Numbered from the stretch's first letter, positions 1 through 9,433 are shown. The stretch is 53,990 nucleotides of DNA from Chelativorans xinjiangensis (GCF_009812055.1 NZ_WQNH01000033.1:1-53990), one strand, 5' to 3'. Notes: generated from the sequence alone by a model not told the origin. Numbers and translations: made by a program.

Positions 1-167
1 AACGCCGGACGGGCGGCCCGAGGGTCGCTGAAAAAAATTAGACTGGCGACACGAAGGCCGCCCGTCTTCCCACCACCTCGAGGGAGCCTTCCCGAAGGGT
101 GGGTTCTTTGAAATGGCCAGACGGTGAAAACCGGGCGTGGCGAGGATTAGGCATGTCCGCAGCCCTT
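1..167. other. Non-coding left edge with an 11-bp inverted repeat
   Basis: No coding region is supported here. GACGGGCGGCC at 8-18 is matched by its reverse complement GGCCGCCCGTC at 56-66, with an A-rich run between. The stretch lies downstream of the acr3 stop codon (minus strand), so the fold could serve as a 3' end signal, but a typical U-run is not evident. Confidence 0.35.
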
Positions 168-1244
168 TTACGGAAACCAGTGCTTCGTGCGGTTGGCGAA
201 GGCGACGAGGGAGAGCATCACCGGCACCTCCACCAGAACGCCGACCACCGTTGCCAGCGCCGCGCCCGAGGTCAGGCCGAACAGGCTGATGGCGACGGCG
301 ACTGCAAGCTCGAAGAAGTTCGACGTGCCGATGAGCGCGCAAGGGGCGGCGACGTTGAAGGGCACCTTCCACGCCCTCGCCGCGCCATAGGCAAGGAAGA
401 AGATGCCGTAGGACTGGATGATGAGCGGCACGGCGATCAGGACGATCAGGAACGGGTTCTCGACGATCACATTGCCCTGGAAGCCGAAGAGGAGCACGAC
501 GGTGACCAGCAGGCCGACAATGGAGACGGGTTTCAGCAGAGACGTGAATTCGGAGACCGCCGCCTCCGCGTCCGCCCCGCCGCCGGCGCGGCCGGTCAGC
601 CAGCGGCGGGTCAGGGCGCCGGCGATCAGCGGAATGACGACGTAAAGCCCGGTGGCCAGAAGCAGCGTCTGCCACGGCACGGCGATGTCGGTAACGCCGA
701 GCAGAAGCGCCACGATGGGCGCGAAGGCGAAGATCATGACGACGTCGTTCACCGACACCTGCACCAGCGTGTAGGTGGCGTCGCCGCGCGTCAGCTGGCT
801 CCACACGAACACCATCGCCGTGCACGGTGCCGCCCCCAGAAGGATGAGGCCGGCGATATATTGCTGCGCGTCCGCCGGCTCGATCCACGGCGCGAAAACG
901 TACTGGAAGAAGAGCACGCCCAACGCCGCCATGGTGAAGGGCTTCACCAGCCAGTTCACCACCAGCGTCAGCACCAGTCCCTTGGGCCGGTCGCCGATGT
1001 GGCGCAGGCTGGCGAAATCGACATTGACCATCATCGGGAAGACCATCGCCCAGATGAGCACGGCGACGACGAGATTGACGGAGGCATATTCGAGGCCCGC
1101 CAGGAAGCCGAAAAGGCCCGGCAGCAGATTGCCGAGGGCGATGCCAGTGACGATGCACAGCGCCACCCATACGGACAGGTACTTCTCGAAAAAGCCGATG
1201 CGGCCGGCCGGCTGCGCTTCGCGGCCGAGAAGATGTTCACTCAT
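168..1244 (-). CDS. arsB: Arsenite efflux permease, ACR3 family
   Basis: A 358-residue, strongly hydrophobic protein with about ten membrane segments. It exports arsenite across the inner membrane by the proton motive force. The Acr3 hallmark is the conserved cysteine in [13 protein letters not shown], followed by the polar run [13 protein letters not shown]-terminal text [20 protein letters not shown] is typical of ACR3 and unlike the E. coli ArsB type. It starts at ATG 1244, 18 bases after the arsC stop, so it is the last gene of the arsR-arsC-acr3 operon on the minus strand. Length matches the family (about 340-370). The symbol arsB is used loosely; acr3 is the exact family name. Confidence 0.95.
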   Translation of the reverse strand: MSEHLLGREAQPAGRIGFFEKYLSVWVALCIVTGIALGNLLPGLFGFLAGLEYASVNLVVAVLIWAMVFPMMVNVDFASLRHIGDRPKGLVLTLVVNWLVKPFTMAALGVLFFQYVFAPWIEPADAQQYIAGLILLGAAPCTAMVFVWSQLTRGDATYTLVQVSVNDVVMIFAFAPIVALLLGVTDIAVPWQTLLLATGLYVVIPLIAGALTRRWLTGRAGGGADAEAAVSEFTSLLKPVSIVGLLVTVVLLFGFQGNVIVENPFLIVLIAVPLIIQSYGIFFLAYGAARAWKVPFNVAAPCALIGTSNFFELAVAVAISLFGLTSGAALATVVGVLVEVPVMLSLVAFANRTKHWFP

Positions 1245-1262
1245 ATGCGCTTCCCTGGCGGC

Positions 1263-1772
1263 TCAGCCCGCCTTGTCGAGGTTGCGGCCGATGTCGTCGA
1301 GCCGCTTCTGCAGCGCCAGCCTGTCGAGCGATTTCAGCGGCAGGCTGGTGAAGATCGAAATGCGGTTGTTGAGCATGCGGTAGGTGTCGGCGAAGGCAAA
1401 GTGCTTTTCCGCCTCCGTGCCCTCGACTGCGGCCGGGTCCGGCACGCCCCAATGGGCGGTCATCGGCTGGCCGGGCCAGACGGGGCAGGCTTCCGCGGCG
1501 GCGTTGTCGCAGACGGTGAAGACGAAGTCCATCCTCGGCGCCTCCGGCTCCGCGAACTCGTCCCAGCTCTTCGAGCGGGCGAAGGAGGTGTCGTGGTTCG
1601 CCGTCTTCAGGAGCGCCAGCGCGTAGGGATGCACCTCGCCCTTGGGCTGCGAGCCAGCCGAGAAGGCCTTGAAGCGGCCGACGCCGGAGCGGTTGAGGAT
1701 CGCCTCGGCAATGATGGAGCGGGCGGAGTTGCCCGTGCACAGGAAGAGAACGTTGAAGACATGGTCACTCAT
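1263..1772 (-). CDS. arsC: Arsenate reductase, low-molecular-weight phosphatase type
   Basis: A 169-residue cytosolic enzyme that reduces arsenate to arsenite, which Acr3 then exports. The nucleophile loop CTGNSARS (C-x5-R) lies at about residues 12-19. Two further cysteines sit in VCDNAAAEACPVWPG, as expected for the thioredoxin-coupled three-cysteine relay of the S. aureus/B. subtilis ArsC class. The start ATG at 1772 is preceded on the minus strand by GAGAGGAG. It sits between arsR (18-base gap) and acr3 (18-base gap). Not the glutaredoxin-type ArsC of E. coli. Confidence 0.94.
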   Translation of the reverse strand: MSDHVFNVLFLCTGNSARSIIAEAILNRSGVGRFKAFSAGSQPKGEVHPYALALLKTANHDTSFARSKSWDEFAEPEAPRMDFVFTVCDNAAAEACPVWPGQPMTAHWGVPDPAAVEGTEAEKHFAFADTYRMLNNRISIFTSLPLKSLDRLALQKRLDDIGRNLDKAG

Positions 1773-1790
1773 GGGGGCACTCCTCTCGAC

Positions 1791-2126
1791 TCAGCAGCGG
1801 TCACAGGTCACGGCGTCGATGACCGGTCGGCACAGCTCCGGCGCGCCGTTGCAGCAGTCCTCCATCAGATAGGCGAGGAGGTCGCGGAAGCCGGTCATGT
1901 CGGCGAGGTAGCGTACGGTGCGGCCGTCGCGCTCGGTCCTGACGAGGCCGGCATGGGCGAGCACCTTCAGATGCGCGGAGGTGGTGTTCTGCACGGCGCC
2001 GAGGCGCTCGGCTATCTCGCCGGCGGGAATGCCGGCGGGGCCCGCCCTGAGGAGAAGACGGAACGCCTCCAGCCGGGTGTCCTGGCCAAGCGCAGCGAGA
2101 GCGGCGAGGGCGGAATTCTTATCCAT
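1791..2126 (-). CDS. arsR: ArsR-family arsenic-responsive repressor
   Basis: A 111-residue winged-helix repressor. The recognition region IAERLGAVQNTTSAHLKVLA occupies residues of about 37-56, and RDGRTVRYL forms the wing. There is no ELCVCDL metal site in helix alpha-3. Instead the C-terminus carries DCCNGAPELC (Cys91, Cys92, Cys99) and a final TCDRC, resembling C-terminal As(III) sites of the Acidithiobacillus-type ArsR. It is first in the operon with arsC and acr3, and an inverted repeat overlaps its translation start, consistent with autorepression relieved by arsenite. Confidence 0.93.
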   Translation of the reverse strand: MDKNSALAALAALGQDTRLEAFRLLLRAGPAGIPAGEIAERLGAVQNTTSAHLKVLAHAGLVRTERDGRTVRYLADMTGFRDLLAYLMEDCCNGAPELCRPVIDAVTCDRC

Positions 2127-2146
2127 ATATCCAAAGATCCAGATAT
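2127..2146. promoter_or_regulatory. Candidate ArsR operator
   Basis: ATATC at 2127-2131 and GATAT at 2142-2146 form an inverted repeat with a 10-base spacer immediately upstream of the arsR start codon on the minus strand. ArsR-family repressors bind imperfect dyads over their own promoters. The short arms make this a suggestion only. Confidence 0.4.
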
Positions 2147-2677
2147 CTAGAGAAGCTTCCTAGCACGGCGACCGGCCCGTGTACAACCCGTTGCCGCTAT
2201 CGAAATCTCGGGTCGCCGAGGCGCCCCGGCACCTTTTTTTCAACACCGTCGCCCGGCGGGCAAAAAAAGTTCCACCGCATAGCCCGGCGCTATTTGTCCA
2301 TAAGCAACAGACAGGGGCAAAACACGGACACACAACGCAACAACCGCAGGGGCGGAGACGATGGGCAAGCCGGGACAGACAGCGACATTCCTCGACGGAA
2401 AGCTGCGCGCCCCGGCCTCGCTGCGTCGGCGCCTTGCACGGCCGCGCGTTAGCGCGCGAGGCTTTTCCGCAATCATCTCTTCGCTGCCACAACCGATCCC
2501 GCATATCTGCGGGTGCCAGGCCGGACGGCCCGGCCTTGCGGTCGGCGGCAAGCCCATAGCCGGTCCTCCCGCCCCCCGGACCGGCTTAGCCCAAGGCCCT
2601 GCCTGCGGCACTTCACAGTGTCATCAGGCGGGGCCTTGGGACTCTGTATCGAGGGGGATGGCGTTCGCGACGGTAGC
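2147..2677. other. Gap between arsR and a small hypothetical gene; no gene seen
   Basis: About 530 bases. Open frames exist on both strands (for example 2179-2559 plus and 2240-2611 minus), but they are rich in Arg, Pro and Ala in the pattern of GC-driven shadows and carry no recognisable domain. It should hold the ars promoter. A run of T at about 2232-2240 has no clear hairpin. Confidence 0.5.
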
Positions 2678-2701
2678 ATGGGTCTTGCGGGTGGAAAGAC
2701 C

Positions 2702-2941
2702 ATGGCCGCCCTCCCCCTGATCGACAAAGCCATGATCCTGTGCCTCCTTGACGAGCTCGCCGAACGCGGGCTCAGCGAGAAGGACGTGGATTGGGCGCTG
2801 GTGCGCGACGGTCCGGTGGATCTCGACCTGCTCGCCGAGTGCAAGCGCGAGCATCCGCACTTCAGCCCCTCATGCACCCGCGGCAATGCCTCTGCCGCCG
2901 ATACCAACGGGCAGAACTCGCCGCTCTCCTGGTCTCGGTGA
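2702..2941 (+). CDS. Small hypothetical protein
   Basis: The ATG at 2702 has GGTGGAAAG upstream and gives 79 residues. An alternative in-frame ATG is at 2678. The first 50 residues (LIDKAMILCLLDELAERGLS, then DVDWALVRDG) look like a genuine helical acidic domain. The last 25 residues are low-complexity, so the true stop may have changed by frameshift. No family recognised. It converges with the gene at 2984-4039, with a G/C hairpin between them. Confidence 0.45.
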   Translation: MAALPLIDKAMILCLLDELAERGLSEKDVDWALVRDGPVDLDLLAECKREHPHFSPSCTRGNASAADTNGQNSPLSWSR

Positions 2942-2976
2942 CGAGCCGCCGCGCAAGCGTCGCGACCGGCTGAAAG

Positions 2977-2995
2977 GGGGTGGCTACTCCACCCC
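2977..2995. terminator. Possible convergent terminator hairpin
   Basis: GGGGTGG - CTACT - CCACCCC is a perfect 7-bp stem between the converging genes ending at 2941 and 2984. It overlaps the stop codon of the minus-strand gene. No clear U-tract follows on either strand, so this is a weak call. Confidence 0.35.
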
Positions 2996-4039
2996 TTCCT
3001 CTCCGCTCCCGGGTTGTGCCTGCTTGGCTGATTGCCCGCCGCCGCTCTCGCTGTCGGCCGTCAGCCGGTTGAGCGAGGCCGCCACCCGGCGTGCCAGCGC
3101 GCCTGGCGCTGCGCCCTCCCCTTCGGTCGTCAGCACCTCGGTCGCCGACGTGGAAAGGTATGTCTCGTTGGAGCGGCCGTCGAGAACGTGCCAATAGATG
3201 CGCAGCGCGTCCCCTTCGAGGCGTACCGCAGTCAGCAGTTGGTAGAGCGGCACGGAGGCGCCGAAGTTCTGCTGCGTTTGGGCGAGCACGTCGCTGAACT
3301 CCTCTTCCGGGCGCACGCCGACCATGCGAATCTTCTCCTCCTCGTTGAGCGCGATCCACAGCGACTGGGTGAACAGTTGTGCGAGCGCGTCGGCGGAGCT
3401 GCCTTGCGCATGGGCGCGGGCGCTGTCGACGACGATGACGGGGCTTTGCGAACCGGGATGCCCGGGCACCCCGAGGGACAGATAGGCGAGTGCCGCGCCG
3501 CCCGCCGCCAGCGCCATGACCGCCCCCACGGCGCCGCTCTGCAGGCGGCGTTTTCGGTCGGCGACCAGCAGGCGCAACTGCGCCACCGTCCGCCGCGGCA
3601 TGCTCTCGCGACTGACAAATGTCGGTACGTATGTGCCGAGCGGCAGGGTGATGCGCACCGGATCGTTCGCCCCCTGGGCGGCGTAGTAATCGTGCAGGGA
3701 GCGGCGCAGGTGGCCGGCGGCAATGCGCACGATGGGATCGACCGAGGCATCGAAACTCGAATCGCGGCCGAAGACGTCGACGGCGACGGTGAAGGCCTTG
3801 ATGCGCTCGGCGCGCCCGGCCACCGTCTCGTCCACGACGAATTTCAGGAAGCGCTTGTTGCGATCGGAAGCGCGGAAATGCTGGCTCGCCAGAAGCCTGT
3901 TCAGGGCGTCGAGACGGTAGTCTCCCGCCTCGACGCTTTCCTCGGTGGCGGAGCGCGGGCGTTTGTTGGCTTTTCCGCGGTGTCGTCTTGCTTTCTTTAA
4001 GTTTGGGCCGTTCATGCTTGCCAGGATGTAGTGGAGCAT
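2984..4039 (-). CDS. Membrane-anchored protein with an adenylate-cyclase/TolB-associated N-terminal domain
   Basis: A 351-residue protein. Residues of about 50-125 (RNKRFLKFVVDETVAGRAER, then DPIVRIAAGHLRRSLHDYY and LPLGTYVPTF) match a module commonly found at the N-terminus of rhizobial 'adenylate cyclase' or TolB-like signalling proteins. A single hydrophobic segment (AVGAVMALAAGGAALAYLSL) follows at about residues 168-188. The remainder (about 160 residues) resembles the TolB-like sensory part seen after the anchor. No cyclase catalytic domain and no TPR repeats are present. The alternative start ATG at 4015 would shorten it by eight residues. Specific function unknown. Confidence 0.7.
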   Translation of the reverse strand: MLHYILASMNGPNLKKARRHRGKANKRPRSATEESVEAGDYRLDALNRLLASQHFRASDRNKRFLKFVVDETVAGRAERIKAFTVAVDVFGRDSSFDASVDPIVRIAAGHLRRSLHDYYAAQGANDPVRITLPLGTYVPTFVSRESMPRRTVAQLRLLVADRKRRLQSGAVGAVMALAAGGAALAYLSLGVPGHPGSQSPVIVVDSARAHAQGSSADALAQLFTQSLWIALNEEEKIRMVGVRPEEEFSDVLAQTQQNFGASVPLYQLLTAVRLEGDALRIYWHVLDGRSNETYLSTSATEVLTTEGEGAAPGALARRVAASLNRLTADSESGGGQSAKQAQPGSGEEGVE

Positions 4040-4121
4040 CTGTTTTCCGTTTCATCGCTCATGCCGGCGCGATGGTACGCGGCGCCAGCACTGCAGCTTT
4101 TCGGCGGCTCTACTCCTGAAC

Positions 4122-4367
4122 CTATCGTCGCCTTTCTCTCGACAACGCCTTACGTATCGTCAGCGCATCCAGCACCAGCCGACGCCCATAGATGAACCGA
4201 ATGGGGATCGGCGCCCCATGGGCTTGCAGCTGACGGCAGGATCGCTCGATCACGAAGAGAAGGCACCGCAACTGGTGGGTGCTGATCGTCTCTTCCTCCG
4301 CCAGCCAACGCGACATCCGCGCGGTATTCTCCGTCATCGGGATACCGGGAAACGGGTCGAACACCAC
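4122..4367 (-). CDS. Small hypothetical protein
   Basis: An 81-residue frame from GTG 4367, or 72 residues from ATG 4337. The text MTENTARMSRWLAEEE followed by a helical basic section and a C-terminal RERRR is more protein-like than most shadows here, but no family is recognised. No strong ribosome-binding site precedes either start. It could be a small basic DNA- or RNA-associated protein, or not a gene. Confidence 0.35.
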   Translation of the reverse strand: MVFDPFPGIPMTENTARMSRWLAEEETISTHQLRCLLFVIERSCRQLQAHGAPIPIRFIYGRRLVLDALTIRKALSRERRR

Positions 4368-4699
4368 ACGCGTCGACCTTCAACTTCTCACAAGCCCGGC
4401 AGCCGCCCACCGGCCGCGCGGCGCCATCCGCGCGACCGGGAGATGCAGGCTTGTGCTTTTCGTGTCCGGCTCAGTACCCATGAAATGCATGTCCTGGCTG
4501 CTTCGCTTGTGGGGCGAGGTGAGCCGGAGCGAGTCTTATGGGCAAATAAGAGGAGCGGACGGAAATCGGCGCTTGGAATTGCGTCCCCGGACAAACGGCG
4601 CCACTTCCCGAAAAATGGACTCATTCTTCGGAAAGATTTACGCGTCAACCTGGAAGAGACACGTCCAGGGCGCGCAAACTGCGGGGATCGATGGCGGGC
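4368..4699. other. Gap upstream of tRNA-Thr; no gene seen
   Basis: About 330 bases without a supported gene. Several overlapping frames on both strands look like shadows. The part nearest 4700 is the 3' flank of the tRNA gene, which is read on the minus strand. No clear terminator hairpin with a U-run was found. Confidence 0.4.
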
Positions 4700-4774
<75 letters not shown>

Positions 4775-4900
4775 GCCGGGGATTCGGGCGGCGTTCTGCC
4801 ATATCGATTGGCCGAGCGCAAGCGCTACCTCGACGATATGGGAACGGACGGGCGGAGCGCCACGCCGCAAGGACCTCGGGCGGTTGCAGGAGAAGCGGAT

Positions 4901-5086
4901 ATGACCGGGAAACGGAAGGACAGCGAGGGCGGCAGCGAGCGGGAGAAGCGGCTGGCGGCGGAGCTTCGGGCCAATCTCGCGCGGCGCAAGGCGCAGGCGC
5001 GCTCGCGCCGCGCCGGCAAGCCCGACGAGCGGGCGGAAGGCATTCCCGCAGCGGGGTCCGTCGAGGACAAGGAAAAGCGGTCGTGA
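4901..5086 (+). CDS. Small basic hypothetical protein upstream of murA
   Basis: A 61-residue charged protein, MTGKRKDSEGG then EREKRLAAELRANLARRKAQ and a Lys/Arg-rich tail. From memory, short basic proteins of this type often stand in front of murA in Rhizobiales. The start ATG 4901 has GGAGAAG upstream. No catalytic motif or membrane segment. It could bind nucleic acid, but function is unknown. Confidence 0.6.
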   Translation: MTGKRKDSEGGSEREKRLAAELRANLARRKAQARSRRAGKPDERAEGIPAAGSVEDKEKRS

Positions 5087-5150
5087 GCACCACGTCCGAA
5101 TGCGCCGCTTTGCCGGCGATGCATTTCCTTGAACCCGCGGCGGGCATGCT

Positions 5151-5258
5151 CTAGAGCAGTTCCAGGAAAATGAAAATCGGCTTTCCGTCGGGAATTGCGA
5201 CAAAACAAAAGGTGGATCGGACCAAAGGTTTTGCGAAACGATGGTCCGATTTAGAACA
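5151..5258 (+). repeat. RIME-like dispersed palindromic repeat, copy 1
   Basis: Starts with AGAGCAGTTCCAGGAAAATG and contains the GGAATTGC partner arm, then a second hairpin CGGACCA...TGGTCCG. It is the most diverged of four related copies in the window (others near 24854, 27263 and 28019). Here it lies in the murA leader, so it would be transcribed as a structured 5' region. The resemblance to rhizobial intergenic mosaic elements is from memory. Confidence 0.7.
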
Positions 5259-5309
5259 CTCGAACGCGTGACACAGGAGCCGGGGGGACAGCCCGGGAAA
5301 GAGATTTCC

Positions 5310-6599
5310 ATGGACAGCATACGCATCCGCGGGGGCAATGCGCTCAACGGCACGATCCCGGTTTCCGGCGCCAAGAATGCGGCACTGCCGCTGATGATCG
5401 CCTCGTTGCTCACCGACGATACGCTGACGCTCGAAAACGTGCCGCACCTTGCCGACGTCGAGCAGCTCATCCGCATTCTCGGCAATCATGGCGTCGACTA
5501 CTCCGTCAACGGGCGCCGCGAGAACCAGAACAAGGGCTATTCGCGCACCATCCACTTCACCGCGCGCAGCATCGTCGACACCACCGCCCCCTATGAGCTG
5601 GTCTCCAAGATGCGGGCGAGCTTCTGGGTCATCGGGCCGCTTCTGGCGCGTATGGGCGAGGCGCGGGTGTCGCTGCCCGGCGGCTGTGCCATCGGCACGC
5701 GGCCGGTCGACCTCTTCATCGACGGCTTGCGGGCGCTCGGCGCCGAGATCGATATCGAGAGCGGCTACGTCGTGGCAAAGGCGAAAAACGGTCTCGTCGG
5801 CGCGCGCTACCGCTTCCCCAAGGTCTCGGTGGGCGCCACCCATGTGCTCCTGATGGCGGCCGCGCTCGCCAAGGGTGAAACGGTGCTGGAAAACGCCGCG
5901 CGCGAGCCGGAGATCGTCAACCTGGCCGATTGCCTCAACGCCATGGGCGCGAAGATTTCCGGTGCGGGCACCGCGACCATCACCGTTCAGGGCGTCACCT
6001 CCCTTTCCGGCGCGCGCCACCGCATCATCCCCGACCGCATCGAGACGGGCACCTATGCGCTGGCCGTCGCCATGGCGGGCGGCGACGTGCTTTTGGAGGG
6101 CGCCCGTGCCGACCTCCTGGAATCGGTGCTCGACGTGATCGAGCAGACCGGCGCCGAGATCACCCGCGCCAACACCGGCATCCGCGTCAGACGCAACGGC
6201 GCCGGCGTCGAGGCGGTGGACGTGACCACGGAGCCCTTCCCCGGCTTCCCGACCGACCTGCAGGCCCAGTTCATGGCACTGATGACCAGGGCGAAGGGCC
6301 AGTCGCGCATCACCGAGACCATCTTCGAGAACCGCTTCATGCATGTGCAGGAGCTGGCACGGCTCGGCGCACGCATCTCGCTTTCCGGACAGACGGCGAT
6401 CGTCGACGGGGTGGGACAGTTGAAGGGCGCGCCGGTCATGGCGACGGACTTGAGGGCCTCGGTCTCCCTGGTGATCGCCGGGCTTGCGGCGGAGGGCGAA
6501 ACGCAGGTCAATCGCGTCTACCATCTCGACCGCGGCTTCGAGCGGCTCGAGGAAAAACTTTCCGGCTGCGGCGCGGAGATCGAGCGCATCTCCGTTTGA
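5310..6599 (+). CDS. murA: UDP-N-acetylglucosamine 1-carboxyvinyltransferase
   Basis: A 429-residue cytosolic enzyme. It transfers enolpyruvate from PEP to UDP-GlcNAc, the first committed step of peptidoglycan synthesis and the target of fosfomycin. The substrate-binding [11 protein letters not shown] holds the Lys-Asn pair near residues 22-23. The catalytic loop [14 protein letters not shown] contains the fosfomycin-reactive cysteine, so the enzyme should be drug-sensitive. Start chosen at ATG 5310 ([14 protein letters not shown]), which matches the family N-terminus; upstream frame extension from 5241 lies in repeat DNA. It heads a conserved run with DUF2948 and hisD. Confidence 0.97.
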   Translation: MDSIRIRGGNALNGTIPVSGAKNAALPLMIASLLTDDTLTLENVPHLADVEQLIRILGNHGVDYSVNGRRENQNKGYSRTIHFTARSIVDTTAPYELVSKMRASFWVIGPLLARMGEARVSLPGGCAIGTRPVDLFIDGLRALGAEIDIESGYVVAKAKNGLVGARYRFPKVSVGATHVLLMAAALAKGETVLENAAREPEIVNLADCLNAMGAKISGAGTATITVQGVTSLSGARHRIIPDRIETGTYALAVAMAGGDVLLEGARADLLESVLDVIEQTGAEITRANTGIRVRRNGAGVEAVDVTTEPFPGFPTDLQAQFMALMTRAKGQSRITETIFENRFMHVQELARLGARISLSGQTAIVDGVGQLKGAPVMATDLRASVSLVIAGLAAEGETQVNRVYHLDRGFERLEEKLSGCGAEIERISV

Positions 6600-6692
6600 G
6601 CCGAATGGGAACGCGGGGGTGCGGTACGCCGTTTCGCGGACACAGGCGTACGATCGGCGGCACGCCGCCCTATGGATGACGTGAGAGTATCG

Positions 6693-7133
6693 ATGGACCT
6701 TTTGAAACTGGTCGCCCTCGACGATGAAGATTTGAACATCATCTCCGCGCATGTCCAGGATGCAGTGATGAAGGTTGGCGACCTTGTATACCAGAAACGT
6801 GAAAGGCGCTTCGCTCTCGGGATGAACCGCTTTGTCTGGGAGAAGGAGAGGCGAGGCCTTTTTCGTCGCGAGCCCCATGAACGGCGGCGCAGCGTACTGC
6901 ATTTCGACCGCGTTCTCGCCGTCCGCGCCGCCGGCATCGACAAGACGAAACCCGATGAGGTGCTGTCGCTCCTGACCATCAACTTCGTGCCGGGCGTCGC
7001 GCCGTCGGGCACGGTGGAGCTTGTGTTCTCCGGCGACGCGGCCATCAACCTCGATGTGGAATGCATCGAGGCGCGGCTGAGCGATCTGGGCGCGGCGTGG
7101 GAAACGCCGGTGCGCCCACGCCACGGCGGATGA
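6693..7133 (+). CDS. DUF2948 family protein
   Basis: About 146 residues beginning MDLLKLVALDDEDLNIISAH, the usual N-terminus of DUF2948, a small alphaproteobacterial family of unknown function. An in-frame ATG at 6672 would add seven residues. No signal peptide or membrane segment. It lies between murA and hisD, 10 bases before hisD, an arrangement kept in many Rhizobiales, suggesting co-transcription rather than a shared pathway. Confidence 0.88.
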   Translation: MDLLKLVALDDEDLNIISAHVQDAVMKVGDLVYQKRERRFALGMNRFVWEKERRGLFRREPHERRRSVLHFDRVLAVRAAGIDKTKPDEVLSLLTINFVPGVAPSGTVELVFSGDAAINLDVECIEARLSDLGAAWETPVRPRHGG

Positions 7134-7143
7134 GGGAGCGGCG

Positions 7144-8436
7144 ATGACCATCAGACTGTCCACGGCGGACGCCGATTTCGAGACCCGCTTCTCGGCCTTC
7201 CTTCTGACCAAGCGCGAGACATCCCAGGAGGTCGACGCGACGGTGCGCGACATCATCGCCCGCGTGCGCACCGAAGGCGACGCTGCGGTGGCCGACTATA
7301 CGCGCCGCTTCGACCGGTTCGACATCACCAAGGCCGGCATGCGGGTGGAGCGCGACGAGATCGAGGCCGCCTACGACGACGTCGCCAAGGAGACGTTGGA
7401 AGCGCTGCGGCTGGCGCGCGAGCGCATCGAGGCGCATCACCGCCGGCAGGTTCCCGCCGACATGCGCTACAAGGATCCGCTCGGCGTCGAGCTCGGCTGG
7501 CGCTGGACGCCCATTCCCGCCGTCGGCCTTTACGTGCCGGGCGGCCTGGCGAGCTATCCGAGCTCCGTGCTCATGAACGCGGTGCCGGCGCGGGTGGCCG
7601 GTGTGGAGCGGGTGGCGATGGTGGTGCCGACACCCGACGGCAAACTCAACCCGCTTGTTCTGGTGGCGGCGGACCTCGCCGGCGTCAGCGAGATTTTCCG
7701 CATCGGCGGCGCGCAGGCGATCGCCGCGCTCGCCTACGGCACGGAGACCGTTTCCGTCGTCGACAAGATCGTCGGTCCTGGCAACGCCTACGTGGCCGCT
7801 GCCAAGCGCCAGGTCTTCGGCCAGGTGGGCATCGACATGATCGCCGGGCCGTCGGAGGTGCTGGTGGTGGCCGATGGCGACAACGATCCAGACTGGATCG
7901 CCGCCGACCTTCTCGCCCAGGCCGAGCACGATACGGCTGCGCAGTCGATCCTGATGACCGACGATGCCGACTTCGCCGGCAGGGTGGAAGCGGCGGTCCA
8001 GCGCCAACTGAAAACGCTTTCGCGCAGTAAGATCGCCGCCGCGAGCTGGCGCGATTTCGGCGCCATCGTGCTGGTGCGCAGCTTCGAGGAAGTGCCGGGG
8101 CTGGTGGACCGCATCGCGCCGGAGCACCTGGAGCTTGCGACCGAGGAGGCGGAAAACCTGCTCGCGCGCATCCGCAATGCCGGGGCCGTCTTCCTCGGCC
8201 GGCACACGCCGGAGGTGATCGGCGACTATGTCGGCGGCTCGAACCATGTGCTGCCGACGGCACGCTCGGCGCGCTTCTCCTCGGGGCTTTCGGTGCTCGA
8301 TTTCGTCAAGCGCATGTCGATCCTGCGGCTCGACGCCGAGCAGCTTCAGGCGCTGGGGCCGGCGGCAGTGGCGCTTGCCAAGGCGGAAGGGCTGGAGGCC
8401 CACGGCCGCTCGGTCTCGACACGGCTCAACCTCTAG
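7144..8436 (+). CDS. hisD: Histidinol dehydrogenase
   Basis: A 430-residue enzyme catalysing the last two NAD-dependent oxidations of L-histidinol to histidine. Zinc and catalytic residues are visible: Gln and His in [12 protein letters not shown], Asp in [15 protein letters not shown], and His in [10 protein letters not shown] near the C-terminus. The [20 protein letters not shown] and [14 protein letters not shown] blocks are typical. Length equals the family norm. It stands apart from other his genes, as is common in rhizobia. Confidence 0.97.
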   Translation: MTIRLSTADADFETRFSAFLLTKRETSQEVDATVRDIIARVRTEGDAAVADYTRRFDRFDITKAGMRVERDEIEAAYDDVAKETLEALRLARERIEAHHRRQVPADMRYKDPLGVELGWRWTPIPAVGLYVPGGLASYPSSVLMNAVPARVAGVERVAMVVPTPDGKLNPLVLVAADLAGVSEIFRIGGAQAIAALAYGTETVSVVDKIVGPGNAYVAAAKRQVFGQVGIDMIAGPSEVLVVADGDNDPDWIAADLLAQAEHDTAAQSILMTDDADFAGRVEAAVQRQLKTLSRSKIAAASWRDFGAIVLVRSFEEVPGLVDRIAPEHLELATEEAENLLARIRNAGAVFLGRHTPEVIGDYVGGSNHVLPTARSARFSSGLSVLDFVKRMSILRLDAEQLQALGPAAVALAKAEGLEAHGRSVSTRLNL

Positions 8437-8445
8437 GACGTCGGT

Positions 8446-8931
8446 ATGGGCGAGCGGAATTCCGGCAAGGCGCGCCTGATCGATGTGGAGCTTGACGAGA
8501 CGGTCGGCCGTGCCGCGCCGGACATCGAGCACGAGCGCGCCGTTGCCATTTTCGACCTCGTGGAGGAAAACCGCTTTCACCCGGTCGGCGACGACGCCGG
8601 CGGCCCCTACCGGCTGAAGATCTCCCTCGTCGACGCGCGCCTCGTCCTCAACGTGACGCGCGAAAACGGCGATGAGGTCGTCACCCATATCCTCTCACTG
8701 ACGCCCTTCCGGCGCATCGTCAAGGATTACTTCCTCGTCTGCGAAAGCTATTACCAGGCCATCCGCTCGGCCACGCCAAGCCAGATCGAGGCCATCGACA
8801 TGGGCCGGCGCGGCCTGCACAACGAGGGCTCGCAGACGCTGATGGACCGGCTGGCCGGTAAGATCGAAGTCGATTTCGACACCGCGCGGCGGCTCTTCAC
8901 TCTTGTCTGCGTGCTGCATTGGCGGGGGTGA
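8446..8931 (+). CDS. UPF0262 family protein
   Basis: A 161-residue soluble protein. The pattern [20 protein letters not shown] at the start, [20 protein letters not shown] in the middle and [19 protein letters not shown] at the end is diagnostic of UPF0262, an uncharacterised alphaproteobacterial family. It follows hisD by nine bases and its 3' end abuts the phosphatase-like gene, so the genes are probably one transcript. Confidence 0.9.
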   Translation: MGERNSGKARLIDVELDETVGRAAPDIEHERAVAIFDLVEENRFHPVGDDAGGPYRLKISLVDARLVLNVTRENGDEVVTHILSLTPFRRIVKDYFLVCESYYQAIRSATPSQIEAIDMGRRGLHNEGSQTLMDRLAGKIEVDFDTARRLFTLVCVLHWRG

Positions 8932-8936
8932 CGGCG

Positions 8937-9428
8937 ATGTCGCAGCCGCGGGCCGAACCGGCGGGCGGGACAAGCGGGAAAGCGGGCGGCGGACCGGCTT
9001 CGGTATTGTTCCTGTGCGGGCGCAACTCCATCCGCTCGCCTATGGCCGAACTGCTGGCGCGCCGGGTGCTGCCGAAATCGACCTTCATCGCCTCGGCCGG
9101 CATCCGGCCCGGCGAGCGTGACCCCTTTGTCGATGCCGTCCTTGCGGAAGAGAACCTGGCGCTGGGCGACTGGCGCCCGCGCACGCTGGAGGAGCTCGAA
9201 GACAGCTATTTCGACCTCGTCGTCACGCTCGCGCCGGAGGCCCACCACACCGCGCTGGAACTGACGCGTTCCATGGCCGTTGAAGTGGAGTACTGGCCGA
9301 CGCTCGACCCTTCCGCGGTCGAGGGCACGCGCGAGCAGATCCTTTCGGCCTACCGCGACGTCCGCGACAGCCTGGCGGAACGGATCGCCCGGCGCTTCGG
9401 CGGCGGGGCGGCTACCCACGCCCGTTAA
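8937..9428 (+). CDS. Low-molecular-weight phosphotyrosine phosphatase family protein
   Basis: A 163-residue protein of the LMW-PTP/arsenate-reductase fold. The P-loop is CGRNSIRSPMAE, keeping C-x5-R but with Arg where the family consensus has Gly-Asn. The general-acid region is LDPSAVEG. It lacks the extra cysteine pair of ArsC, so a phosphatase is more likely than an arsenate reductase. ATG 8937 is preferred, with GGGGGTGA upstream; the longer TTG start at 8919 overlaps the previous gene. Substrate unknown. It directly precedes infA. Confidence 0.82.
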   Translation: MSQPRAEPAGGTSGKAGGGPASVLFLCGRNSIRSPMAELLARRVLPKSTFIASAGIRPGERDPFVDAVLAEENLALGDWRPRTLEELEDSYFDLVVTLAPEAHHTALELTRSMAVEVEYWPTLDPSAVEGTREQILSAYRDVRDSLAERIARRFGGGAATHAR

Positions 9429-9433
9429 CACGC

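Noticed and set aside
99-2150. 683-codon plus-strand frame across the ars operon
   Set aside because: Runs antisense through acr3, arsC and arsR, all of which have clear family motifs; composition is typical of a shadow.
2179-2559. 126-codon frame after the ars operon
   Set aside because: Arg/Pro/His-rich text without domain or ribosome site; overlapping frames on both strands are equally open.
5151-7271. 706-codon open frame on the minus strand opposite murA and DUF2948
   Set aside because: It mirrors the codons of well-conserved plus-strand genes; long antisense frames are common at this GC content. No domain is recognisable.
8937-9428. Second arsenate reductase
   Set aside because: It keeps C-x5-R but lacks the extra cysteine pair needed for the thioredoxin-type relay, and it is far from the ars operon.
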